A stretch of DNA of 30,310 nucleotides from a virus. Shown here piece after piece: positions 1 to 6,968 of this stretch. The DNA is taken from IMG/VR virus record IMGVR_UViG_3300045967_000031, positions 1 to 30,310 of that record; one strand, written 5' to 3'. The notes under the pieces were generated by a model that saw only the letters and a program-made list of their open reading frames with translations, had not been told where the DNA came from and did no database searches. Position numbers and translations under genes: made by a program. How positions within the stretch are numbered: the stretch's first letter is position 1; the number at the start of each line of letters is the position of its first letter.

Positions 1-2
1 AC

Positions 3-236
3 CCTGACAACACGCGCGCGACCGGCACCGAATCGCAGCCGGCGGCGAATCAACTCCGGACGATCGGGACGGTGACCTTCGACAACACGGCGGCGATCAC
101 GGAGCACGGCATCTTCAGCCAGGCGGCGACCGGCGGCGGCACGCTGTGGGATCGCTCGGTGTTCGCGGCGATCAACGTGGTGTCAGGTGACTCGATCCAG
201 TTCACGTACACACTCTCAGTGTCCTCGGGCGGTTGA
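3..236 (+). CDS. C-terminal end of a fibre-type virion protein (partial)
   Basis: The reading frame is open from the window edge and stops with TGA at 234-236, leaving 77 visible residues. They are rich in Thr, Ser, Gly and Asn and contain AITEHGIF, GGTLWDRSVFAAI and GDSIQFTYTLS. I recognise this pattern from the C-terminal beta-rich domain of many phage tail or fibre proteins, where an 'AITE-G-F' strand is followed by 'L-DR-VFA-I-V--GDSI-F-Y'. The N-terminus lies outside the window, so fold and receptor role cannot be judged. The window also ends in a fibre-type gene, so this one may belong to the same tail-fibre cluster if the genome is circular or terminally redundant. Structural role is likely; the exact function is unknown. 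Confidence 0.6.
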   Translation, partial: PDNTRATGTESQPAANQLRTIGTVTFDNTAAITEHGIFSQAATGGGTLWDRSVFAAINVVSGDSIQFTYTLSVSSGG

Positions 237-510
237 CGAGATATGGGTCGATGGGCCATCAGATGGACACGGAAGGTATCAGCTGGAACATCGCGTTGTG
301 ATGCAACAAATTCTTGGAAGGCTACTACTCAAGAGCGAAACCGTGCATCACATTAACGGCGATCGCTCTGATAACCGTCCGGAGAATTTGCAACTGCGGA
401 GTGGCGGACACGGCAAGGGTGCGCATTACATGTGCGCTGATTGTGGTTCTACAAATGTGGTGGCTGTGCCCTTGCCAACAGGAGCTGACCTCGCGAAGGC
501 GGGTCGTTAA
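187..510 (+). CDS. HNH homing endonuclease (small, HNH_3-like)
   Basis: This encodes about 107 residues if it starts at GTG 187. The core reads YQLEHRVVMQQILGR, then ETVHHINGDRSDNRPENLQL, which matches the HNH_3 pattern (EHR-vm---LGR-L---E-VHHinGd--DNRpeNL). The HH pair and the Asn of NRPENL are the expected catalytic or metal-binding residues. A C-terminal CADC suggests half of a zinc knuckle. Such proteins are usually free-standing or intron homing endonucleases that nick phage DNA. The start is uncertain: the only in-frame start before the core is GTG 187, which overlaps the preceding gene by 50 bases, and recognisable homology begins near residue 23. The gene is lower in G+C than its neighbours, which suggests lateral arrival. 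Confidence 0.8.
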   Translation: MTRSSSRTHSQCPRAVDEIWVDGPSDGHGRYQLEHRVVMQQILGRLLLKSETVHHINGDRSDNRPENLQLRSGGHGKGAHYMCADCGSTNVVAVPLPTGADLAKAGR

Positions 511-635
511 TGGATCAACGTGCGAGGGCCGTCGCCGTCAGGACTCCCCCCTCTCTCGAAGAATTGCTATGAGTCTCTATACGACTTCCATCGGTACAGC
601 GAACCGGGCGTTCTTCCCGAGAGACAGGGTTCTCA
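511..635. other. Non-coding spacer after the HNH gene
   Basis: About 125 bases lie between the HNH gene and the next gene. I see no convincing gene. The spacer holds a run of six C followed by CTCTCTC (545-557), a pattern seen again near the second HNH island. A short frame opening at ATG 569 runs into the next gene out of frame and looks like chance. Confidence 0.4.
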
Positions 636-1109
636 ATGCCACTCATCACCGGATCGTGGACGCGTCTCACCGAGAGCGACTTCAACGAGTCGCTTCACTT
701 CGCGGGCACGTCGTCCTACATTCACCCGATCACGCGGGTGAACACCGGGCAGACGGCCCGCGAGATCATCGCTGCGCAGGCCGTGCAGTTCGGATGGCCG
801 TTGGTGGGGATCTATATCTCGGCCAGCGGTCAAGGGAGCCAGCCACACTGCTGCCTGCATCGCACGCAATTTCCCGCACAGACCGGCGGGCAACGCGAGG
901 AGAAGTTACAAAACCAACTCGACGAGGCCTTTCGGATCATGTACGAGGAATCCGTCGAGCAGAGTCGGAGTAATTGGGTCAAGTCGCACATCTGGACGTA
1001 TCAATCACAGGCGAACAACTACCAGCCACGCGAAGGCGGCGTCGGGCATTACGCCTTTTATCTGTCGAGCGAGAACCCGCCCGCGAGTTGGTGGCAGGAG
1101 ATTCCGTAA
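636..1109 (+). CDS. Hypothetical phage protein, 157 aa
   Basis: I do not recognise the family. The protein begins MPLITGSW and has a mixed alpha/beta look: an early amphipathic stretch (REIIAAQAVQFGWPLVGIYIS), a Gln/Glu-rich middle that may be helical, and an aromatic C-terminus ending SSENPPASWWQEIP. It has no signal peptide, membrane segment or obvious catalytic motif. Codon use and G+C match the structural genes around it rather than the HNH gene upstream. It sits just before a run of virion-type proteins and is separated from the next by 9 bases, so a structural or tail-associated role is plausible but unproven. The ATG at 636 is the first good start; its upstream Shine-Dalgarno is weak. 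Confidence 0.6.
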   Translation: MPLITGSWTRLTESDFNESLHFAGTSSYIHPITRVNTGQTAREIIAAQAVQFGWPLVGIYISASGQGSQPHCCLHRTQFPAQTGGQREEKLQNQLDEAFRIMYEESVEQSRSNWVKSHIWTYQSQANNYQPREGGVGHYAFYLSSENPPASWWQEIP

Positions 1110-1118
1110 GAGCCAGAC

Positions 1119-2336
1119 ATGGCGATCCGGACCCTGATCGGATTCGAAACCGGCGATTTCTCGGAAGCGACGTCGAGCACCGGGGCGACGATTTCCTCGA
1201 GCACCGTCAAGCATGGGGGGTACTCGGGCCGTGTCAACGCCTCGGGCGCCGGCGTCGGCAGCATTGAGATCCGAGATAATCCATCGAACAATTTTTCGCT
1301 GGCCACGATCTCGTTCAAGTTCGATCTCTACGTTGCCACGGCGCCGGGGAGCGGGAACGAAGTCGTCCTGATCATCAGCGATGGCGGCGGCGTCCCTGCA
1401 ACGGCTTCCGAGTACTACCTGCGCATCAATTCGTCTCGGCAGTTGTTTGTTGTTGACGGCGCGGGGAGCACGCGCGGGACGGGTTCGACGGCGCTCTCGC
1501 TGAGTACGTGGTACAGCATCAGCGGCTATGTCGTGAACTCGTCGACGGGCGCGTTCGAACTGCGCATCAATGGCACGCTGGAACTCTCCGGCACCGGGAA
1601 CTTCCGCGACTCTGACGGCATCTCCGGTGCGGTGGTATTCGCGCGACTGTATTTCGGCAAGCAGCATGACACGAGCGGCCAATCGCTTGATGTCTATTTC
1701 GATTCCATTGTGATCGGCGACGACACGACGATCCCCGATAGCGGGATGGGGATTATCGCCCGCTCGCCTGTGACGGGCGGATCGCCGACCGTCGACGCCT
1801 GGACGAAGTCGAGCGGCACCGATGCGGGCGCCCTGTGGGACGAGACGCCGTTCAATGCGACGACGAATTGCGTCTCCCCGGGGTCCGGTGATCCGCTCGC
1901 GCAGACCGCCGACGTCGCGTCGTTTGCGTCGACGCAGAGTCCGCACGGCAGCGACACGATCGCCAGCGGTGACACGATCTCGTTCGTTCAAGCGATCGCG
2001 ATCGCGAAGCGCAGCTCCGGGGGCGGTCGCACTCACGAACTTCGCTACAAGTTTGGCAGTAACGCCGCCGTCGATACGGCGATCGCGCCCGCCCTCGGGA
2101 CGAGTGACGCCTTCGTCCGTGGCGTCATGCAATCGAGCGTCGCCTATGCGGATCTGAACGCGGCGGAAGTCGGCGGCGAGAAGTCCGGAGGGGCGGCTGG
2201 TCAGTCAATGACGATCGAGGACATCTGGCTGATGGCGGCCTATGTGGCCGCGGCGGCACCCAAGACCGCGCCGGGATTCATGCGGTTTGCCCATCACCCA
2301 CGGCTTCGCTATCTCGGGTCGAGAAGGAGCGCGTAA
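1119..2336 (+). CDS. Jelly-roll / LamG-like virion surface protein, 405 aa
   Basis: The first 205 residues read like a concanavalin/LamG-type beta-sandwich: 'TLIGFETGDFSE' at the start, then SFKFDLYVAT, EYYLRINSSRQLFVV, TWYSISGYVVNSS, FELRINGTLE and LDVYFDSIVIGD. This order of strands is common in phage proteins that bind glycans or decorate the tail. The second half (about 215-385) contains ISFVQAIAIAKRSSGG and MTIEDIWLMAAYVA, again beta-rich, and resembles a pattern repeated in phage structural proteins. I see no catalytic residues. The stop codon overlaps the next start (TAATG), so the two are translationally coupled. Receptor binding or capsid/tail decoration is inferred from fold-like pattern and position. 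Confidence 0.65.
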   Translation: MAIRTLIGFETGDFSEATSSTGATISSSTVKHGGYSGRVNASGAGVGSIEIRDNPSNNFSLATISFKFDLYVATAPGSGNEVVLIISDGGGVPATASEYYLRINSSRQLFVVDGAGSTRGTGSTALSLSTWYSISGYVVNSSTGAFELRINGTLELSGTGNFRDSDGISGAVVFARLYFGKQHDTSGQSLDVYFDSIVIGDDTTIPDSGMGIIARSPVTGGSPTVDAWTKSSGTDAGALWDETPFNATTNCVSPGSGDPLAQTADVASFASTQSPHGSDTIASGDTISFVQAIAIAKRSSGGGRTHELRYKFGSNAAVDTAIAPALGTSDAFVRGVMQSSVAYADLNAAEVGGEKSGGAAGQSMTIEDIWLMAAYVAAAAPKTAPGFMRFAHHPRLRYLGSRRSA

Positions 2337-2827
2337 TGCTCGGGAGAATCTATCGCGTACCGATCAGCGGCACGATCGCCCAGGCGAGCGGCGATTACGA
2401 TCTGCTGAACGTCTCACCGGCGGATGACAAGCCGTGTATGCTCTTCGGCTGGTCGTTGGGCCAGATTACCGAAGCGGGCGACGCGGCGGCGGAAATGCTC
2501 GACCTGTCGATCCGCAAGGTCACCGGCTCCATTACGGATAGTAGTGGCGGCGACTCGATCACCGTGTTGACCCCCCCTGGTTACGCAAGCGTCGGATTTA
2601 CCGCTCGATCGCGAGACTCGGCGATCACGACGCAGACCGGAGGTGCGGATGATCTGATCGAGCGTCGCGGCTGGAATCTGCAAGCCGCTCCCTACGATAT
2701 GTATCTCCCGGAAGAGTTGATCCCGGCGACGCTGGTCAGACAGGGTGAGCGGCTGATCGTTCGGCTCGAGACGGCCGTCGCCGACGATCTCACGATCAAG
2801 GGTGTTTTCTACGTCATCGAGATCTAA
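2336..2827 (+). CDS. Hypothetical virion-type protein, 163 aa
   Basis: The protein starts MLGRIYRVPISGT and ends LTIKGVFYVIEI. It is beta-rich, with alternating hydrophobic residues such as CMLFGWSLGQIT and RLIVRLETAVADDLTIKGVFYVI. It has no cysteine pairs, membrane segment or enzymatic motif. The short 'tail' strand pattern and its place between a LamG-like protein and a repeat fibre point to a small structural protein, perhaps a decoration or tail-tip component. It is coupled to the gene before (TAATG) and separated by 3 bases from the gene after. I would not assign a specific function. Confidence 0.6.
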   Translation: MLGRIYRVPISGTIAQASGDYDLLNVSPADDKPCMLFGWSLGQITEAGDAAAEMLDLSIRKVTGSITDSSGGDSITVLTPPGYASVGFTARSRDSAITTQTGGADDLIERRGWNLQAAPYDMYLPEELIPATLVRQGERLIVRLETAVADDLTIKGVFYVIEI

Positions 2828-2830
2828 GAC

Positions 2831-4330
2831 GTGCCACTGATCACGCGGTCGCGGATCGTTCGGTATCTGCCGAAGCGACGCTTCGTCACGTCGAAGTTGA
2901 CGAATCTGATCCTGCAGTCTGTCGACGGGACGCTGACGACCGTCGGTGCACTCTCGAAGCAGATCGGGAAGATCACGTCGGCGACGCTGACGACCGCCGG
3001 CGCGCTGACGAAACAGACCGCCCGAGCACTGACTGCGACGCTGACGACGGCAGGCGCCCTCACGAAGCAGACGGCGCGCGCGCTCGAGGCGACGCTGACC
3101 TCGGCCGGCGCCATCATCAAACAGACACAGAAGGTCCTCGTCGGGACGCTCTCGAGCTCCGGGACGCTGATCGGCCTCTGTCTGAAGGCGCTCGGCGGCA
3201 CACTGACGACTGCGGGCGATCTGGTCAAGCAGACCGCCAGGGCGCTCGACGCGACGCTGACGTCGAGCGGTGCGCTCGCGGCGATCAAGATCGCCCTGAA
3301 GTCGCTCGACGCGACGGTGACGACGGCCGGCGCACTCCTGACGCAGACACAACGGGCGCTGACGGCGACGCTGACGACGGCCGGCACGCTCGCCAAGTCG
3401 ACGATCACGCTGCTCGAGGCGACGCTGACGACATCCGGCGCCCTGACCACGATTAAAGCCGCGCTGAAGTCGCTCGAGGCGACCGTCACGACCGCCGGTG
3501 CGCTCGCCAAGCAGGCCCACAAAGCGCTCGCGGGCACGCTGACGACGTCCGGAACAGTAACCCCCCTGCTTCAGAAAACGCTCGCGGCGACGCTCTCAAC
3601 GGCCGGGACGCTGCTGAAGCAGACCAGCCGGGAGCTGCTGGCGACGCTCTCGACGGCCGGCGCCCTGACCGCGGCCAAGATCGCGCTCCGGTCGCTCGAG
3701 GGCACCCTGAGCACGGCCGGCGCACTGACGACACAGACCGCCCGGTCGCTCACGGCGACCCTCTCGAGCTCCGGCGCACTCGTGACGTCGACGGCGAAGG
3801 CGCTCACAGCGACCCTCTCGAGCTCAGGCACGGTCACGGCGATCAAGACGGCGCTCCGATCATTCGACGGGACGCTGGCCACCGCCGGCGACCTCTCGAC
3901 GTCGACGGCGAAGACATTCGTCGCCTCGCTCAGCACGGTCGGCGCCCTCACGAAGAGCACGGCGAAGTCGCTGGCGGCGACGCTGACGACGGCCGGCACG
4001 CTGACGATCGTCCGGGCGAAGGATTTCGTCGCGACGCTCAGCTGCTCCGGCACGCTGTCCCGACACGTTGCCAGGGCACTGTCTGGCGAAATAACCCCCC
4101 TCTCTACCCTAAATAAACAATCGCTGACGTCGACGGCCGGGACGCTCGCGATCACGGCCGTGCTGACGGCGGTACTCTTCGCGCCGCCGCCGGAAGGATT
4201 CGTCCGTCAGGCCAGGACGAAGGCGCCGAAACTGTCGACGGTCTCGACATCCGCGCCGACGATCCGACCGAGCTCAACGTCGGAGCCCACACTCCGCCCG
4301 ACGCAGACGAAGAAACCGAGGATCATCTGA
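2831..4330 (+). CDS. Tandem-repeat fibre-like protein, 499 aa
   Basis: After a basic N-terminus (residues 1-32) the protein consists of 21 head-to-tail repeats (residues about 33-418), each based on ATLTTAGALTKQTARAL. Seventeen units are 18 residues long and four (units 7, 10, 14 and 17) are 20 residues long, with an AIKIALKSL-type second half. The T-L-T-T-A-G core is almost invariant and the second half is more helical. The C-terminus (about 440-499) is Pro/Thr/Lys-rich and probably disordered. Regular short units of this kind usually build an elongated solenoid or a trimeric shaft, so a phage fibre or spike is the best guess. GTG 2831 is the start; the stop overlaps the next ATG by one base. 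No enzymatic motif is present. Confidence 0.7.
   Translation: MPLITRSRIVRYLPKRRFVTSKLTNLILQSVDGTLTTVGALSKQIGKITSATLTTAGALTKQTARALTATLTTAGALTKQTARALEATLTSAGAIIKQTQKVLVGTLSSSGTLIGLCLKALGGTLTTAGDLVKQTARALDATLTSSGALAAIKIALKSLDATVTTAGALLTQTQRALTATLTTAGTLAKSTITLLEATLTTSGALTTIKAALKSLEATVTTAGALAKQAHKALAGTLTTSGTVTPLLQKTLAATLSTAGTLLKQTSRELLATLSTAGALTAAKIALRSLEGTLSTAGALTTQTARSLTATLSSSGALVTSTAKALTATLSSSGTVTAIKTALRSFDGTLATAGDLSTSTAKTFVASLSTVGALTKSTAKSLAATLTTAGTLTIVRAKDFVATLSCSGTLSRHVARALSGEITPLSTLNKQSLTSTAGTLAITAVLTAVLFAPPPEGFVRQARTKAPKLSTVSTSAPTIRPSSTSEPTLRPTQTKKPRII
2927..4084 (+). repeat. 21 coding tandem repeats of 54 or 60 bp
   Basis: The units follow one another without spacers: 17 of 54 bp and 4 of 60 bp, summing exactly to 1158 bp. 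Conservation is strongest at the bases for A/G-T-L-T/S-T/S-A/S-G. Codons differ between copies, so the repeats are old or under diversifying drift rather than freshly duplicated. Such arrays can expand or contract by recombination. Confidence 0.9.
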
Positions 4331-4734
4331 TGGCGCTTCGACCTGTCCGCCTGGCCGTGCTCGAGGGAACCTCCGGGACGGTCGTGCTGTTCCTCGAGGA
4401 CGAGAACGGCGACGCGATCCCGCTGACCTCCGTCAATTCCCTCACGCTCGACCTCTTCGACGTCAACACGCAGGAGACGATCAACAACCGCGAGGATCAG
4501 GACGCGCTCAACGCGAACGGCGTCGCCGTGGCTGGTCTGTCGGGCCAAGTCACCTGGCAGTACGACGCGGAAGATACCCCCTATCTCGGGGAAGACGACG
4601 ACGAGCTGCCGCAGGAAGAAGAGCACGTGGCCCACTTTCGAGCGACATGTACGCTCAACGATCGGACGGTCACGATCGCGCGAGAAGTGCGGTTTCGGGT
4701 GAAGAACGTGCAACGGTATAGCCCGACGGCGTAG
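4330..4734 (+). CDS. Ig-like tail/baseplate-type protein, 134 aa
   Basis: The protein is beta-rich and begins MALRPVRLAVLEGTSGTVVLFLEDENGDAI, followed by SLTLDLFDV and later VAHFRATCTLNDRTVTIAREVRFRV. This resembles the small Ig-like domains of phage baseplate or tail proteins, which read 'T-L-D--G--I-L-----L-L-L-D'. The acidic stretch EDDDELPQEEE (about 90-100) is probably a flexible loop. It is coupled to the repeat gene upstream (ATG overlaps TGA at 4330) and is the last gene before the HNH island. A structural role is inferred from fold-like pattern and position only. Confidence 0.55.
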   Translation: MALRPVRLAVLEGTSGTVVLFLEDENGDAIPLTSVNSLTLDLFDVNTQETINNREDQDALNANGVAVAGLSGQVTWQYDAEDTPYLGEDDDELPQEEEHVAHFRATCTLNDRTVTIAREVRFRVKNVQRYSPTA

Positions 4735-4792
4735 AGGCGCACCCCATGGGCGAATTTCAAATATCCCCCCCTCTCTGTCAGAACGAGAAACC

Positions 4793-5764
4793 ATGACTCA
4801 GCTCGCGTTGTTTCCAAAGCGGGGTCAGAAAATGAAACTCGAGGTTTCTTGTGTTCAATGCTCAACTGCGATTGAAACGAGAAATCCTAAGCGGAAATAT
4901 TGCACCGCGTGCTCAGCCGAACAGGCAACTAAGCGATCCGTCGAAGCCGTACGTATCCATCGGACGTGTGTTGGTTGCGGGTTAAGGTTTTGGAAAAAAT
5001 ATGGAGGGAAGAACCATGAACAACGCCGATTTTTTCATAATTACGAATGCTCGGTAGCCTGGAGGAAAGCACAACAGTCAGCCGAACTGCAGACGAGAAA
5101 AATACGCGAATCCGAAGTGCGCGCGGAACGTCGAAGATTAAAGAGTGTGGAGCGAGAAGAACGCGCACAGCGTGAGATGAATAAATGGCACCGAACGTGC
5201 CCCGCCTGCCGTTGCGAATTTCACGCCCCCCCTATCCTGAGAAAACATCGAGCCGGCCGTTCGAAATTCTGCTCTGACGAGTGTCGACGATCATCGAATC
5301 TCGAACAGCGTCGGATCTACCAACAGTCACTCAGGGCAAAGGGTCGCAGAAATCGCGGCAGACGTGGGAAAGGGTCACATTATCAGCGCGCAATTAAGAA
5401 CGGTGCGGCTCATGAACGAGTCGACAGATTCAAAGTGTTCGAGCTCGCCGGATGGCAATGCCAGATCTGCGGAATTGATACCCCCCAATCTCTTCTAAAA
5501 GATCCCAGGCACCCGCAAGCTCCAACGCTTGATCACATCGTTCCGTTTGGTAAGGGCAAAGGTGGAACACACACTTACGATAACGTTCAATTGCTCTGCC
5601 GAAGATGCAACTCAAATAAGTCGGACATGGTCTTGCGGCCTGGAAGCATTCGCGATGTCGTCGTCGTGATGTACGGGCGCCGAAGATTTAAAGAAGTTTG
5701 GTCGGAAATTAAAAAGAGGGCGGCCGAATTCGGTTTCGATCTTCAAGAAGAGGTGGCGAACTGA
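4793..5764 (+). CDS. HNH endonuclease with three N-terminal zinc ribbons, 323 aa
   Basis: Three treble-clef-like cysteine clusters come first: CVQC...CTAC (about 20-40), CVGC...YEC (about 60-85) and CPAC...FCSDEC (about 135-165). The third matches the 'C--C---F-VPPS--------FCS-EC' motif common in phage endonucleases. The HNH domain follows (about 220-285): CQIC, then PTLDHIVPFGKGKGGTH, NVQLLC and CNSNKSD, giving the DH pair, the Asn and the paired CxxC zinc site. It should cut or nick DNA as a free-standing homing endonuclease. Between the zinc ribbons and the HNH domain is a long charged helix (about 90-130). Codon use is much more A/T-rich than in the structural genes. An internal ATG at 4832 is an alternative start. 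Confidence 0.85.
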   Translation: MTQLALFPKRGQKMKLEVSCVQCSTAIETRNPKRKYCTACSAEQATKRSVEAVRIHRTCVGCGLRFWKKYGGKNHEQRRFFHNYECSVAWRKAQQSAELQTRKIRESEVRAERRRLKSVEREERAQREMNKWHRTCPACRCEFHAPPILRKHRAGRSKFCSDECRRSSNLEQRRIYQQSLRAKGRRNRGRRGKGSHYQRAIKNGAAHERVDRFKVFELAGWQCQICGIDTPQSLLKDPRHPQAPTLDHIVPFGKGKGGTHTYDNVQLLCRRCNSNKSDMVLRPGSIRDVVVVMYGRRRFKEVWSEIKKRAAEFGFDLQEEVAN

Positions 5765-6163
5765 TTGCGTGTTTGTGGTCAACCTGGCTGTTTCGAATTG
5801 GTTGAGAAGGGACGCTGTGCCAAACACAATTCCCATGCCCGGCACAATCCAGAGGAAATACCCCCCACTCTCTCAGAAAACGCCAATCGAATACGGCCAA
5901 ATCGACACGCGCTCGGCTACAACAACGATTGGGCTCGACGTTCGAAAGCTTTTCTAAGGAAGTATCCATTTTGCGGAATGCGTCCTGGGAACCGTCGACC
6001 TGTGATGTCGGGTTGTTTCGAACTTGGTAAGAGAACGCTTGCGTATCAAACCGATCACGTTGTTCCACATCGAGGAGATAAAAAACTTTTCGACGACGAG
6101 GAGAACAATTGGCAAGCGTTGTGCCGGAAGTGTCACGGGGTGAAGTCAGGGCGAGGACTGTGA
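5765..6163 (+). CDS. Second HNH endonuclease, 132 aa, directly after the first
   Basis: The protein opens with a zinc knuckle CGQPGC...GRCAKH (about 4-20), then a variable linker, then the HNH fold: GYNNDWARRSKAFL, a Cys pair (PFC...SGC), YQTDHVVPHRG, NNWQALCRKCHGVKSG. The DH, Asn and CH-K residues expected of small phage HNH proteins are present. It starts at TTG 5765, immediately after the TGA stop of the previous HNH gene and in the same frame. AGGTGG at 5751-5756 is a good Shine-Dalgarno 8 bases upstream. Some HNH proteins of this size sit beside terminase genes and assist DNA packaging, and terS lies 140 bases downstream, so a packaging role is an alternative to homing. The low G+C and the neighbouring HNH favour homing. 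Confidence 0.8.
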   Translation: MRVCGQPGCFELVEKGRCAKHNSHARHNPEEIPPTLSENANRIRPNRHALGYNNDWARRSKAFLRKYPFCGMRPGNRRPVMSGCFELGKRTLAYQTDHVVPHRGDKKLFDDEENNWQALCRKCHGVKSGRGL

Positions 6164-6303
6164 CCACCGAAAATCCGGAGGAGTTGCCAGTTCGATAAAT
6201 AGGTCCGGGGGGGTGTCGCGAACTAACGCGCGGCGCAACAAGCCGGGATGCCTCCAGCCGTCGTTTTCCGACTTTGCAACATTTGGGGAGCTTTTGACCT
6301 GAC
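6164..6303. other. Intergenic region before the terminase genes
   Basis: This 140-base gap separates the HNH island from the packaging genes and is a reasonable place for a promoter. It includes a run of seven G at 6206-6212 and a GGGGAG at 6285-6290, 13 bases before the GTG of terS. I could not identify a convincing -35/-10 pair. Confidence 0.3.
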
Positions 6304-6792
6304 GTGAAGCGCACCCGGCGCTGGGAATTCGTGAAGCAGGACGCCATCCGGCTGGCGACCCTGGGCCTGTCGGACCTTGAGATCGGGCAGCGGTTGGACC
6401 TCAATCGCGCCACGGTGTATCGGTGGAGAAAGGCCGGAAAGCTGACGGTCGAGAGTGCGTCGCCGGTGGGTCGTCTCGGGGTCGAGCGGCTCGATCAGAC
6501 GCCGGCGCAATGGGCGGCCAACGTTCGGGCGGAGTTCGACCTCGATGCGACGGACGACCAGATTCTCCGGATGGCGGAAGCGGTGGCCGTGATTGCGCGC
6601 GACCCGCACGCGGACGCGAAGCTGCGCCTGGCGGCGATGCGGGAGTTCCGCGGCGCGGTCAAGCAGCTGGCGCTCGTGACGCGCGCCACGCAGCCGGCCG
6701 ACGCGCCGACGCCGGAGGCGCCGAAGCGGCAGACGTTCCAGGCGCCGAAGCGGACGGGGACGGATCCGCGGGCGATGTTTGTGGTGAAGTGA
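6304..6792 (+). CDS. terS: Terminase small subunit (helix-turn-helix)
   Basis: The N-terminus has a helix-turn-helix: AIRLATLGLSDLEIGQRLDL then NRATVYRWRKAGKL (about 14-50), as in small terminases that recognise packaging sites. A long helical middle (about 75-130) is likely the oligomerisation domain, and the C-terminus (EAPKRQTFQAPKRTG) is basic and Pro-rich, as expected for the part that contacts the large subunit. At 162 residues it is a normal size. GTG 6304 is the best start. Its stop overlaps the ATG of the tiny zinc-ribbon gene, which in turn overlaps terL, so the three are coupled. Position directly before terL supports the call; the family identity rests on pattern and context. Confidence 0.75.
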   Translation: MKRTRRWEFVKQDAIRLATLGLSDLEIGQRLDLNRATVYRWRKAGKLTVESASPVGRLGVERLDQTPAQWAANVRAEFDLDATDDQILRMAEAVAVIARDPHADAKLRLAAMREFRGAVKQLALVTRATQPADAPTPEAPKRQTFQAPKRTGTDPRAMFVVK

Positions 6793-6968
6793 TGGGACTT
6801 GAGGAAATTCCCCCACCCATTCCACGGCCTAGACGAACGGCCGCGGCGAGGTGCGCCTATTGCGGGACGTACGGATCGCTCGGTCGCTGCGATTCATGCG
6901 GGGCTCCGAACCAACCCAGCAATCCTCGGCCGCCGACGACGGACATCGGAGGCATACAACTCAAATGA
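6792..6968 (+). CDS. 58-aa zinc-ribbon protein between terS and terL
   Basis: The ATG at 6792 overlaps the terS stop (TGATG), and its own TGA overlaps the terL ATG at 6965. The protein is MGLEEIPPP..., then CAYCGTYGSLGRCDSCGAPN, a four-cysteine CxxC-x8-CxxC zinc-ribbon signature, then a Pro/Thr tail. Perfect overlaps at both ends and the four-Cys motif argue that it is real, although it is short. I do not recognise a family. It could bind the terminase or DNA as a packaging accessory factor; that is inference from position only. Confidence 0.7.
   Translation: MGLEEIPPPIPRPRRTAAARCAYCGTYGSLGRCDSCGAPNQPSNPRPPTTDIGGIQLK

Noticed and set aside
569-973. Short frame from ATG 569 (MSLYTTSIGTANR...)
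   Set aside because: It turns into an out-of-frame reading of the 636-1109 gene and has no motif.
636-2860. Similar first codons of the genes at 636 and 2831 (both begin MPLIT)
   Set aside because: Only about five residues match; the proteins differ after that, so a shared origin is not supported.
2927-4084. CRISPR-like array
   Set aside because: The 54/60-bp repeats are contiguous, coding and have no spacers.
5226-5232. C7 runs as programmed frameshift sites in the HNH gene
   Set aside because: The zero frame already reads a good zinc ribbon and HNH domain on both sides, so no shift is needed.
4735-6303. Group I intron carrying the HNH genes
   Set aside because: I could not see a conserved core or a split host gene; the genes on both sides (Ig-like protein and terS) are complete.
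6423-6791. Frame from 6423 leading into the zinc-ribbon gene
   Set aside because: Residues before ATG 6792 are a shadow of terS; the real gene is the last 58 codons.
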